46,844 bases of DNA from Planctomycetota bacterium (GTDB lineage: Bacteria; Planctomycetota; UBA1135; GCA-002686595). Where the stretch lies: NCBI GenBank assembly GCA_016779205.1, contig JADHOC010000029.1, positions 1-46,844 on the forward strand, read 5' to 3'. The position numbers and the translations under genes were made by a program. The first letter of the stretch is position 1; each line of letters starts with the position of its first letter. The notes under the pieces were generated by a model. It ran no database searches and had not been told where the DNA came from. It was given only the letters and a program-made list of their open reading frames with translations. Below, one piece after another: positions 8,336 through 16,724 of this stretch.

Positions 8336-9496
8336 TCATCCCCCCGCCGATCCCGGCGAGGCCAAGAAGCGCCGCCTGGCGAGCAGCACCAGCGCCGCCG
8401 CGATGAGGGCTGCACCCAGGCCGAGGAGCACCGGCGCCGCCGCGCTCCGGCCCCCGCCGCCGGCTCCGATCGACGGCTCACTGTAGTAGGCCTCGGCGAA
8501 GCGGGCGTCCACGTCCTCCCCTGAGGCGATCCAGTCGAGCTCGTTCTCCAGGAGCGAGGCCCACCAGGCCTCCGCCTCCGCGAGCTCGAGCGCGAACTGC
8601 ACCTCGAGCTCCTCCAGCCTCAGGCCCCGGGACTCACCGGACTCGGGCGTCTGGAAGGCCAGGGCCTCCCGCGCCTTCCCGAGGTAGGCCGCCGCCACGC
8701 CCGCGTCCTGACAGCTGTCTGCCGCCCTGAGGAGCGCCCGCGCCGCGAGCCCCCTGGCGTCCCGCTGGAAGTCCGCGAGGAGCAGATCGCTCAGCACCTC
8801 GAGAAGAACGGGGGACCTGTGATTCCCGAAGCGCAGCATGCCGGTCACCCCGCGCACGGCCGCGTCGATGGCCCCGGCGTGCTCATGGGGCAGCCGAGGG
8901 TCCGCCCCGATCCGCCCCGCCAGGAAGGTCCAGAAGTTGGGCTCCAGGCCGCCACCGGGCTGGCTGGCCGCCGTCCTGCACAGGGGCAGCTGCCCCTCGC
9001 CGGCTCCCGCCTCCTTGCCCAGGAGGTACTCGACCACGAGGAGCTGGTAGCGCTCCCGACCGAAGTGCGCGTCGGGATTGACCTCCAGCGCCTGGGCGAT
9101 GAACCCCGCGCCCTCCTCCAGGTCCCCCGCGTGGACATGGAAGGTCCCGAGGTTCGCGAGGGTCTCATAGCGCACGGGGTCCTGCTCGAGCAGCTCCTCC
9201 ATCAACGCGATCGCTCGTCCGTCGTCGCCGAGCTTGGAGTGGGCGACCGCGAGATCATCCAGGAGCTCCGCCCCCACCTCTCCGCGATCGACGCGCGCCT
9301 GCCGGTCCTGGACGCGCCACCGGTAGTACTCGTCGCTGTGCCGCAGGAACTTCCCCGTGATCACCTCGAGGACGCTCGGGAATCGCTGCCGCTCCATCGC
9401 GCGGGTGTCACGATCCCAGAGGCACCCCGGTGTGATCGCCGCGTGCACGGCCCCGGCGGTCAACAGCCCGAAGATCAGCAGTAGCCAGCGGTTCAT
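8336..9496 (-). CDS. TPR-containing envelope protein with C-terminal membrane anchor
   Basis: The ATG at 9496 follows a GGAG ribosome site and starts a signal sequence (MNRWLLLIFGLLTAGAVHA); the frame remains open upstream, but that part has no coding character. The 386-residue product has tetratricopeptide-like helical pairs at about 70-150, for example in ALMEELLEQDPVRYETLANLG and the following residues. It has no recognisable enzyme motif. Near the end a Gly-rich spacer precedes a transmembrane segment (about 357-378) and a basic tail (LLARRRFL). It probably exposes a TPR scaffold outside the cytoplasmic membrane. The protein partners are unknown. Confidence 0.8.
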   Translation of the reverse strand: MNRWLLLIFGLLTAGAVHAAITPGCLWDRDTRAMERQRFPSVLEVITGKFLRHSDEYYRWRVQDRQARVDRGEVGAELLDDLAVAHSKLGDDGRAIALMEELLEQDPVRYETLANLGTFHVHAGDLEEGAGFIAQALEVNPDAHFGRERYQLLVVEYLLGKEAGAGEGQLPLCRTAASQPGGGLEPNFWTFLAGRIGADPRLPHEHAGAIDAAVRGVTGMLRFGNHRSPVLLEVLSDLLLADFQRDARGLAARALLRAADSCQDAGVAAAYLGKAREALAFQTPESGESRGLRLEELEVQFALELAEAEAWWASLLENELDWIASGEDVDARFAEAYYSEPSIGAGGGGRSAAAPVLLGLGAALIAAALVLLARRRFLASPGSAGG

Positions 9497-9618
9497 CTCC
9501 GCAGGGTAGCGCCACAGGGCAGCAGAGGGAAACCGACCCCACGCAGGGTCCCGGGAGGGGGCCGCTCCGCGCCGTTCAGGCCGCAGGCCTAAACTCTGCG
9601 CGGCCGGCGGCGACACGC

Positions 9619-10329
9619 TCACGCCCCGAGCTTGCGGCCCCATCCACTCTCGGTGGACCGTTTCAGGACGCGCCGGAGATCGACGAGTTCGAGCGCCTTG
9701 CGCTTCACGTTTCGCTCCATGAGCTCGAGCTCCTCCGCGAGCCGCTGGAGTGCCTCGCCGTGCTGGCCCGCCTTCTTCGCTGCTGGCTGGGGGAGGTCCG
9801 CAACCGACGAGGCGCCATACTTGAGGAGTGCCCTCGCCAGCTCGTCGCCCGAGGCCTCCTTCAGTTGCTCGAAGCGCGCCTTCTCCCGGCTGAGCCTCAC
9901 CTGCAGCTGTCGGAGCTGCGTCTCGGCGGCGTCGATCCCGGCGGGCTCCTGATCCTCGGGGAGGCCCTTGGGCCCGTTCCCAGGACAGAGGTCGTCCGGA
10001 GCGGATCTTGGCTCATGGGGCGCGCGGCCCTGCGGTGTGGTCTCGCCCCCCTCGCGTGCGGCGGGTACAGGCGATGCCGAAGGGGCCAGGCCCTGCTCCT
10101 CTGCCCTCGATGGACGTCGTGGACGGCGCGCCGCCGGCCCGTCCTCCTTCGCAGGAATCCGAAGACCCTGCTCTGCGCCAGAGAACTCCTGGAGCTTGAA
10201 CGGCGCCCGCAGGGGCTCCCGGCTTTGCTCACGACGCCAACGGAGGAATCGCCCCACGACGATCCGGACCAGACCCGCCAGGGCCACCGCGACGACTCCC
10301 GCGACCACGGACCATTCGATCTCGCTCAT
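9619..10329 (-). CDS. Single-pass membrane protein with coiled coil, unknown function
   Basis: The 236-residue product begins with a transmembrane helix (about 8-27, VVAGVVAVALAGLVRIVV) followed by Arg-rich cytosolic residues. A low-complexity, Pro- and Glu-rich linker (about 45-125) then leads to a long charged helical region (about 130-225) with the heptad look of a coiled coil. I do not recognise a family. The gene lies 122 bases upstream of the TPR gene on the same strand and might be read with it. The strong codon bias of the helical parts supports a real gene; the linker could come from relaxed selection. Confidence 0.65.
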   Translation of the reverse strand: MSEIEWSVVAGVVAVALAGLVRIVVGRFLRWRREQSREPLRAPFKLQEFSGAEQGLRIPAKEDGPAARRPRRPSRAEEQGLAPSASPVPAAREGGETTPQGRAPHEPRSAPDDLCPGNGPKGLPEDQEPAGIDAAETQLRQLQVRLSREKARFEQLKEASGDELARALLKYGASSVADLPQPAAKKAGQHGEALQRLAEELELMERNVKRKALELVDLRRVLKRSTESGWGRKLGA

Positions 10330-10660
10330 CGCGCCCCTCCCCGCCGCCCAAGCTTGGCCATGACGTCAGAGGAGGACGGGGAACCCGCTGCCTGGGAAGG
10401 CAGAGGAAGAGAGGAATGCGACCGGAAGAGGCTGCGCCTTGAGGCCGGGGCATGGCAGGTGGACTTTGCGAGCATGGGTTGTCGGCGGGAAGCAGCGACG
10501 GGGGTCGGGAACGGTGACCCATGGAGGCTTATCGAGACCTCCGAGGCCATGACTCCATGGGCGAAGGGACTATTTCTAGGGGCGTTTTCCCGTACGAGCC
10601 CGGTGGCCAGCACCTACCTCGAACCGCGCCACCGACAGGGTGACGCAGGCCTCCGGGCGA
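10330..10660. other. Intergenic stretch without a recognised gene
   Basis: About 330 bases between two minus-strand genes. I find no open frame with coding character, RNA gene or strong hairpin. It is somewhat richer in A and T around 10565-10595 (ACTATTTCTAGGGGCG), which could hold the promoter for the gene that starts at 10329. No consensus is clear enough to mark. Confidence 0.5.
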
Positions 10661-11035
10661 TCAGAGCGAGAGGGACAGGAGCGTCCCGCTCATCAGGAGC
10701 ATCAGCGCGGCAGGCAGCGACTTGATCGGCGGGTCATTGACCTTCACGTGCATGGCCAGCGCGCCGAGCATCAGGAGGACGAGCAGCCCCACCGCCGGCT
10801 GCAGGAGCTGCGGAACCCAGATCGCAACCAGGAGCGACACGGCGCAGCCCAGCTTGAGCGCCCCGACCAGGTAGAAGAACCAGGTCGGCAGACCGTAGGC
10901 CGCGAACTCTTCCCGGAGCGTGGCGGCGTTGCCCCCCCGATAGGTGGTCGCGCGATGGGTCCGGACGAGCCAGACATTGAGGAGGCCCAGTCCGAGGATC
11001 ACTTGAAGCAGGACATCGAGGTTCATTTCAGGCAT
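10661..11035 (-). CDS. DoxX-like small membrane protein (third of three)
   Basis: The 124-residue, four-helix membrane protein carries features of the DoxX-like family: GLGLLNVWLVR near the start, FYLVGALKLGCAVSLL in the middle, and LAMHVKVNDPPIKSLPAAL near the end. Family members are linked to quinone or thiol redox processes, but most are uncharacterised. The ATG at 11035 or the in-frame ATG at 11026 could be the start; neither has a strong ribosome site. It is the last of three similar genes read in the same direction, 51 bases after the previous one. Confidence 0.75.
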   Translation of the reverse strand: MPEMNLDVLLQVILGLGLLNVWLVRTHRATTYRGGNAATLREEFAAYGLPTWFFYLVGALKLGCAVSLLVAIWVPQLLQPAVGLLVLLMLGALAMHVKVNDPPIKSLPAALMLLMSGTLLSLSL

Positions 11036-11086
11036 TGCAGTCGTGGTCAGAGGAGTGGAGAGGATCGTGGTTCGGTGAGCAGGAAT

Positions 11087-11548
11087 TCAGGCTGATGGCT
11101 CTCCGAGGAGGGCCCGCAGCCGCGCCGGATGGGCGACGGCCACCAGGTTGAGCGCGAGGATCACGAGGGCTGCGCCGATCCCTGGCGGGAACATCGTGAG
11201 GTTGAAGGCGGCGATCCCGAGCGAGATCGGGAGCTGGAAGAGGGCGCCGGCGAAGCGCCACCTGGGCACGAGGAGCATGGTGCCCGTCAACCCATGCCCC
11301 AGGATGACCCACAGGAACAGGCCGCTGTCCCTCATCAGCCGCCACATGGCCCCGCCCGGGAACTCGTCACCGGCCGGGGGCTCGATGAATCCGTTGGCGT
11401 AGTTCGCCGCGGACCCGAGCAACGGGAGCGCGAGCGCGACGCACGCGATGCTCCGCACCCTGCGAGCCAGGGACGCCTCGCCTTCCAGAGGGGCGCTCCC
11501 GGGGTCAGGTGCCGGCGTGAAGGTCGTCCGTTCCGCGTGGGTACTCAT
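11087..11548 (-). CDS. DoxX-like small membrane protein (second of three)
   Basis: The 153-residue product has a soluble N-terminal tail of about 30 residues and then four hydrophobic helices. The pattern, including WVILGHGLTGTMLLVPRWRF and the following helices, resembles DoxX or related four-helix membrane proteins. The FIEPPAGDEFPGG loop after the first helix should be extracytoplasmic. The start at 11548 overlaps the stop of the upstream gene (ATGA), which indicates coupled translation; a longer in-frame start at 11575 would run into that gene. The function is unknown. Confidence 0.65.
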   Translation of the reverse strand: MSTHAERTTFTPAPDPGSAPLEGEASLARRVRSIACVALALPLLGSAANYANGFIEPPAGDEFPGGAMWRLMRDSGLFLWVILGHGLTGTMLLVPRWRFAGALFQLPISLGIAAFNLTMFPPGIGAALVILALNLVAVAHPARLRALLGEPSA

Positions 11549-11901
11549 GGCTCGAGCAGGCCTCCCGCGGCGCATGCGGCCAGGAAGCCGTTGCCGACCA
11601 TGAGGATCAGGGCGGGACTCATCTGCAGGAGGCCGTCCCCCACCCTTACGCGGGCGGCGACGGCGAAGACCATGAGGAGCCCCAGCCCGCCGGCGGCGAA
11701 GGGCAGCAACCCCGGGGCGCGGAAGCTCACCAGGAGGCCCAGGGCGCCGAGGATCTCAAGCCACCCCGTGAGCACCCGAAGGTGCCCCAGGCCGAACCGC
11801 TCGAACTCGGCCACCATGGCGCTGCGATGCAGGCAGAGCCCGCCGTAGCCGAGGAAGACCACGAGCGAGACGATTCGGCAGACTTCGAGGGCAAGTTGCA
11901 T
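11545..11901 (-). CDS. DoxX-like small membrane protein (first of three)
   Basis: The 118-residue product has four predicted membrane helices and a clear DoxX-like signature: FERFGLGHLRVLTGWLEILG followed by ALGLLVSF. Members often sit beside redox enzymes or regulators, and a role in quinone or thiol metabolism is proposed for some. It heads a cluster of three such genes on the minus strand. Its TGA overlaps the next ATG. Upstream, 186 bases separate it from the divergent SDR gene, so the two transcripts should start within that region. Confidence 0.78.
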   Translation of the reverse strand: MQLALEVCRIVSLVVFLGYGGLCLHRSAMVAEFERFGLGHLRVLTGWLEILGALGLLVSFRAPGLLPFAAGGLGLLMVFAVAARVRVGDGLLQMSPALILMVGNGFLAACAAGGLLEP

Positions 11902-12087
11902 GGGGAACGATGTGACATTCGACCGCGAGGGCGGCCTGGATCCCCCCTCCCCCGGAACAGGCTCGATTCACCCCGGCAGGACGGACGCCGTGCGCTCCCC
12001 GCGGCCACCCGCCACCGCGGGGGGAGGGCGGCGAGGAGCCCACCACCCCGCCCACCCGCGACCGCCGCTCCGGTAGAGTCTCCGCCC

Positions 12088-13662
12088 ATGACGGCTGCCC
12101 AGCCCCCCGAGCCCGACCCCCAGGCCCCTGCAGCGGAGGAGGAGCGCCAGCGCCTCCTCCAGGCCGCGCGGGAGGCCGTGGCCAGCAAGGAGACGCTCCT
12201 CGCCCATGTGGAGTGGCTGGAGACCCTCGCCGCCGCCGAGGAGTGCCTCTTCGACGTGGACGAGGACACCCTCCTGCGTCTCCGCCAGGCCGCCGGCAGG
12301 ATCGCGCTCCCCGACCGCCTGACTCGACGGCGGCTCTCCAAGGCCCGGCGCGGAGAGGAGCGCCGCAAGGTCCGAGAGCAGGACGACCGGGCCCTCGAGG
12401 CCACCAGCAACCGTGCGCTGAAGCGCGCCCTCGCCTTCCCGACCGCGCCCAAGGGGCTGGAGCTCACGGAGGAGCAGCGGGCCCTGCTCGAGCACCAGGC
12501 GCGGGAGCGCCCGAAGGAGGACCGGGGCGTCCTGAATGAACCCCGGAGTTGCTACGTCTGCAAGGAGCCGTACACCCGGCTGCACCACCACTACGACTCC
12601 ATGTGTGGGAGCTGCGCGGACATCAACTGGCTGAAGCGGACGGCCACCGCGGACCTGCGCGGCCGGGTGGCGCTCGTGACGGGCTCACGGGTCAAGATCG
12701 GCTACGAGATCGTCCTGTTCCTGCTGCGCGCAGGTGCGCGCGTCATCGCCACCACGCGCTTCGCCTGCGACGCGGCCCGCCGTTACGAGTCCGAGCCCGA
12801 CTTCGCGGACTGGCGGGACCGCCTCGACCTGCGAGCCCTCGACCTCCGGCACACGCCCACGGTCGAGAGCTTCTGCGCCGAGCTCCTCGAATCCGAGGAG
12901 CGGCTCGACTTCCTGATCCACAACGCCTGCCAGACCGTCCGTCGGCCACCCGACTACTACCGGGACATGGCGGCCCGGGAGAACCCAGCGGAGCTCCCCG
13001 AGCGCCTGCAGAAGCTCCTGGGGGAGCCGACCGCCGAGCGCGCCCTCGCGCTCCATCGGGCCCCGGGCAACGTGGCCCAGCTCAGCCAGTTGGACCTCCT
13101 GGGCGAAGGCGACCAGAGCCACCTCTTCCCGGAGGGCATCACCGACGGGGAGGGGCAGCAGCTCGACCTGCGCCCGACCAACTCCTGGCGCATGCAGCTG
13201 GATGAGGTCCCGACGGTGGAGATGCTCGAGGTCCAGCTCGTCAACTCCATCGCGCCGTTCGTGCTCAACAGTCGGCTGAAGCCGCTGATGCTCGCGGTCG
13301 AGACCCACGACAAGCACATCGTGAACGTGTCGGCGATGGAGGGCCAGTTCAACCGGGCCCTGAAGACCACTCGCCACCCCCACACCAACATGGCGAAGGC
13401 TGCGCTCAACATGATGACGCGTACCTCCGCCGCGGATTACGTCAAGGACGGCATCCACATGAACAGCGTGGACACCGGCTGGGTCACCGACGAGGACCAG
13501 CTGGAGAAGGCCACCGAGAAGGAGGTCGCCCAGCGCTTCGCGCCCCCCCTCGACTCGGTGGACGGCGCCGCCCGCTGCGTCGACCCGATCTTCGTGGGCT
13601 TCAACACCGGCCACCACTGCTGGGGCCAGTTCCTGAAGGACTACGCCCCCACGGACTGGTAG
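12088..13662 (+). CDS. SDR-family protein with N-terminal Cys4 zinc-type motif
   Basis: The product has 524 residues. The first 150 are a charged helical region. A Cys4 motif follows (C155, C158, C173, C176; CYVCKEPY and CGSCADINW), probably a zinc ribbon. The rest is a Rossmann short-chain dehydrogenase/reductase domain: VALVTGSRVKIGYEI (about 195-209) for NAD(P), then an NAC motif, NVSAMEG with S415, and MAKAALNM with K437. The usual catalytic Tyr of YxxxK is Thr (T433). I recall similar zinc-SDR proteins in other bacteria and some eukaryotes, but not their function. A long insertion lies between the Rossmann half and the active-site half. The start at 12088 was chosen over an upstream in-frame codon because only from here is the sequence protein-like. 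Confidence 0.8.
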   Translation: MTAAQPPEPDPQAPAAEEERQRLLQAAREAVASKETLLAHVEWLETLAAAEECLFDVDEDTLLRLRQAAGRIALPDRLTRRRLSKARRGEERRKVREQDDRALEATSNRALKRALAFPTAPKGLELTEEQRALLEHQARERPKEDRGVLNEPRSCYVCKEPYTRLHHHYDSMCGSCADINWLKRTATADLRGRVALVTGSRVKIGYEIVLFLLRAGARVIATTRFACDAARRYESEPDFADWRDRLDLRALDLRHTPTVESFCAELLESEERLDFLIHNACQTVRRPPDYYRDMAARENPAELPERLQKLLGEPTAERALALHRAPGNVAQLSQLDLLGEGDQSHLFPEGITDGEGQQLDLRPTNSWRMQLDEVPTVEMLEVQLVNSIAPFVLNSRLKPLMLAVETHDKHIVNVSAMEGQFNRALKTTRHPHTNMAKAALNMMTRTSAADYVKDGIHMNSVDTGWVTDEDQLEKATEKEVAQRFAPPLDSVDGAARCVDPIFVGFNTGHHCWGQFLKDYAPTDW

Positions 13663-13681
13663 GCCGCGGGCCGCCCGCGGC
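13663..13681 (+). terminator. GC hairpin directly after the SDR gene
   Basis: GCCGCGGG (13663-13670) and CCCGCGGC (13674-13681) form a perfect 8-bp stem with a CCG loop, beginning at the first base after the TAG stop. There is no run of T after it, so it may be a transcript-stabilising 3' hairpin or a weak terminator rather than a classic one. Confidence 0.4.
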
Positions 13682-13805
13682 GTGGGGCCCATGGCCCAGG
13701 TCCGTCGTACTATCCGGCGGGGCTGCGGAAGCAGACCAGGCGAGCTTCCGTTCGGATCAAGAGTCGGTCGCCATCCCGGCGTCCAGGCCGCTCATGGTGC
13801 CAGTG

Positions 13806-14042
13806 TCAGTAGTTGAAGAGCTCGCTCACCTTGTGGGCCTCTCCCGACGCCGCGCAGAGCGCCGCGCAGACCTTGGCCTTGGCCTTCGGCGTCAAGCGGC
13901 GCCCCTTGCAGGCGCGGGTCACCATCTTGTGGGTGAGCTGTTCGGTGGACGCCTCCACGAGGGCCTGTGCCTTCAACCCGCTCCGGGCCATCACCGCCAC
14001 CAGCGGCTGCTCACCCAGGTTCCGCTCGATCTCTTCCGACAT
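13806..14042 (-). CDS. Small conserved protein, ending in LFNY
   Basis: The 78-residue product starts MSEEIERNLGEQ. It contains a compact basic helical segment (QLTHKMVTRACKGRRLTPKA) and ends in KVSELFNY. I have a memory of similar small proteins in planctomycetes and verrucomicrobia with the same LTHK, GRRLTP and LFNY pattern, but no function is known to me. The layout looks like a small helix-turn-helix or RNA-binding fold; that is inference. The ATG at 14042 was chosen because residues upstream in the open frame are low-complexity. It has no clear ribosome site. Confidence 0.7.
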   Translation of the reverse strand: MSEEIERNLGEQPLVAVMARSGLKAQALVEASTEQLTHKMVTRACKGRRLTPKAKAKVCAALCAASGEAHKVSELFNY

Positions 14043-14184
14043 GGGGACAGCCTGCCCTCTTCGGGCGCCCGTGGGGCGTCGAATTCGGCGTGGAGAGGAA
14101 GGCGAGGCGCCTCCTCCCGTCGTGCGACGCGCATTGCCTGCGGCCCCCAACCGTGGACCGGATGGAGCGCGCTAAGCTCTCCCC

Positions 14185-15981
14185 ATGCCCTGGCTCGCCC
14201 CGTCGCTCCTCCTTGTTGCGGTCGCCTCCCAGGCCACCGCCCCCCGCGACGCCTCTCCCCGGAGAGACCCGGTCCTGCTCCGCGTCGAGTCAGGGTCGGC
14301 GCTGGACGAGGCCGCGCGGGCCGTTCGGGAGCTCCTGGCGGAGCATCCGCAGCGTGACCTGGTCGTCGAGCTCGAAGGGGGAACCTACAGGCTCGCCGAG
14401 CCGCTCGTGCTGGACGCCCGTGACGGAGGAGATGACTCCCGCCGGGTCACCTGGCGCGCCGCCGCCGGGGCTTCGGTGGTGGTCAGCGGCGCGGCGGAGG
14501 ACCTCCCCTGGCGCGTCGACCCGGACGGGACCTGGTCGACCCTGTGGCCGGGGCCCCTGGTGCGCCAGCTGTTCGTGGAGGGCCGCCGCTGCCACCGAGC
14601 CCGCTGGCCCCGTGAGGGCTGGCTGCGCCTGGAGTCCGAGGGCCCGGACCGGCGGACCTCCTTCCGCTTCCACGCCGGGGACCTCGCCCCCTGGGAACAG
14701 CTCCCCCCCGCCAGCCTCGCCGGGTCCGAGCTCCTCTTCCTCCACGACTGGTCCATGAGCCGGATCGGCGTGGCGACCATCGACGGGAAGGACCGCTGGC
14801 TCACCGCCACCGACCGGATCGGGGGGCACCTCCCGTTCTTCTTCCTCACCAACTTCGAGCCCCACCCCCGGTACGCCCTGGAGAACGTGGCACCTGGGTG
14901 GCGCGAAGCCGGTGACTGGTGGCACGACGTGGATCAGGGCCGGATCCGCTACCGCCCCCTCGAGGGCGAGCGCGCGGCCGCAACGCGACCCGAGGCCCCC
15001 GCGCTCCTGCACCTGGTCCAGGTGAGGGGCACCGCCGCCGCGCCCGTGCGCGGCCTCTCCTTCGAGGGCCTCACCTTTGCCCACACCCGCGCGATGTCAC
15101 CGACCGGCGGCTACGCGGGGATCCAGGCGGCGTTCCACGACGACCGGGCGGACGGAGCGACGGACCCTGACCGCGCGTCTCCCGCAGCGGTCCAGGTCCG
15201 CTTCGCCCGCGGGGTGCGGTTCGACGGCTGCGAGTTTCGCGCGCTCGGGGCGAGCGCCCTTTGGCTCGGCGCCGGGGTCCAGGGCGCGGAGGTCCGGGGT
15301 TGCCGCTTCGAGGACGTGGGCGCCAACGGCCTCATGATCGGCACGCCCTCCGAGCCCGCCCCCGACGAGCTCGACGCCGGGCTCACGGGCGCGATCACCT
15401 GCGCCGACACCACCGTCACCCGCTGCGGCGCCATCTACAAGGGCGCGGTCGGGATCTGGATCGGCATGGCACGGGACGTCCACGTCCACCACAACGAGGT
15501 CCACCAGCTGCCCTACACGGGCATCTCCCTGGGCTGGATCTGGAGCCCGCGGGCGAGCCCGAGCCGTGGGCACGTCATCGAGCGCAATCACATCCACCAC
15601 GTGATGCAGGACCTCTCCGACGGCGGCGGCATCTACACCATCGGCCGGCACCCCGAGAGCCACCTCCGCCACAACCTGATCCACGACGTCCCCATCAACC
15701 TGGGCCGCGCCGGGAGCAACGGCTTCTTCATCGACCAGGGCTCCAGCGAGCTCACCATCTCGGGCAACGTCGTCCACTCCATCGCCCGCTCCCCCGTGCG
15801 CTTCCACATGGCGGGCCCCTGCCACCTGGAGGGGAACACCCTGGTCAGCGCCGAGTCCGTCGCCAGCTTCCGCTACGACAGCTGTGACCCGGAGGTCATG
15901 ACCCTGACCGGAAACCTCCACCCGACCTCGCCGCCGTGGCGCCCGGCCCAGAGCCCGCCCCTCGAGGTCGGTCCGCGGTAG
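14185..15981 (+). CDS. Secreted right-handed parallel beta-helix protein
   Basis: The 598-residue protein has a signal peptide (MPWLAPSLLLVAVASQATA). Its body has strand-turn repeats typical of parallel beta-helices (PbH1): GVRFDGCEFRALG, AEVRGCRFEDVG, DVHVHHNEVHQLP, HVIERNHIHHVM, HLRHNLIHDVP and ELTISGNVVHSI, over about 280-560. The early part (LVVELEGGTYRLAEPLVL) matches the usual opening of such proteins. Folds of this kind bind or cleave polysaccharides (pectate-lyase-like and some glycosidases). The His- and Asp-rich region around HHVMQDLSDGGGIYTIGRH may be the active face. The precise family is not certain. Confidence 0.82.
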   Translation: MPWLAPSLLLVAVASQATAPRDASPRRDPVLLRVESGSALDEAARAVRELLAEHPQRDLVVELEGGTYRLAEPLVLDARDGGDDSRRVTWRAAAGASVVVSGAAEDLPWRVDPDGTWSTLWPGPLVRQLFVEGRRCHRARWPREGWLRLESEGPDRRTSFRFHAGDLAPWEQLPPASLAGSELLFLHDWSMSRIGVATIDGKDRWLTATDRIGGHLPFFFLTNFEPHPRYALENVAPGWREAGDWWHDVDQGRIRYRPLEGERAAATRPEAPALLHLVQVRGTAAAPVRGLSFEGLTFAHTRAMSPTGGYAGIQAAFHDDRADGATDPDRASPAAVQVRFARGVRFDGCEFRALGASALWLGAGVQGAEVRGCRFEDVGANGLMIGTPSEPAPDELDAGLTGAITCADTTVTRCGAIYKGAVGIWIGMARDVHVHHNEVHQLPYTGISLGWIWSPRASPSRGHVIERNHIHHVMQDLSDGGGIYTIGRHPESHLRHNLIHDVPINLGRAGSNGFFIDQGSSELTISGNVVHSIARSPVRFHMAGPCHLEGNTLVSAESVASFRYDSCDPEVMTLTGNLHPTSPPWRPAQSPPLEVGPR

Positions 15982-16159
15982 CGCGACGGCCCGCGCCGAG
16001 GCCACCGGACCGGGCTGGAGAGCGCGGCCGATCGAGGAGGTCCGCCGGATAAACCAAACTTGGCCATAGCGAGCTTTCGATACCCGAGAGGCTAGGGTGT
16101 CCACTGGAGAGCCGTGACAAGCCAACACGAGTCGCGCCGACAAAGGCCGAACGGAGACC

Positions 16160-16654
16160 ATGAAGATCATCCCTTCCAGAAAGCGGGCAGCATCGAAGTC
16201 CCGAGGCGGTGCGGCGCTTGCCGGCTGCCTCATCAAGGCGGGCGTCGCCGCACTGGTCGGCGTCCTCTTCGTCGGGGTCCTCGGCTACCTGACCTTCTTC
16301 TCGACGTCGCACCACGACACCCCAAGCAGCATGTTCCCCATGTACGGGGACCTGACGCCGCCCAAGGCCACGGACATCACGCTCCACGCCGCCGGTCTCG
16401 ACCACACCGCCGAGTACACCGTCAGCCAGGCAGACCTGGAGAGGTTCCTCGAGGCGCACTTCCAGGGCTTCGAGGGTCCTGACCCCATCGACGAAGAGTG
16501 GTTCGACAGGGTCCTCGAGGGCTCCGGGGGGGTCGACTGGCCCTGGCACGAGGGGGTGGTGAACTACGACATGTGGATGGCGAGGGGCACCTCGCACAGG
16601 ATCCTGTACGACCCCAAGACCGGGCGCGCCTACCAGGAGTCGGCCCACTGGTAA
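16160..16654 (+). CDS. Membrane-anchored protein of unknown function
   Basis: The 164-residue product has a basic N-terminus (MKIIPSRKRAASKSRGG) and one transmembrane helix (about 25-48, IKAGVAALVGVLFVGVLGYL). A soluble domain of about 110 residues contains VSQADLERFLEAHF, WPWHEGVVNYDMWMARG and a C-terminal YDPKTGRAYQESAHW. The domain should face the periplasm or outside. I recognise no family. The gene stands alone between a beta-helix gene and a convergent serine hydrolase gene. Confidence 0.65.
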   Translation: MKIIPSRKRAASKSRGGAALAGCLIKAGVAALVGVLFVGVLGYLTFFSTSHHDTPSSMFPMYGDLTPPKATDITLHAAGLDHTAEYTVSQADLERFLEAHFQGFEGPDPIDEEWFDRVLEGSGGVDWPWHEGVVNYDMWMARGTSHRILYDPKTGRAYQESAHW

Positions 16655-16724
16655 GGAAGGCCCCCCGCCTCGTCGTGGGGACTCGCCCCCCGAGGGCCTG
16701 CGGCGGGCGGAGCCGGGCGTGGGT

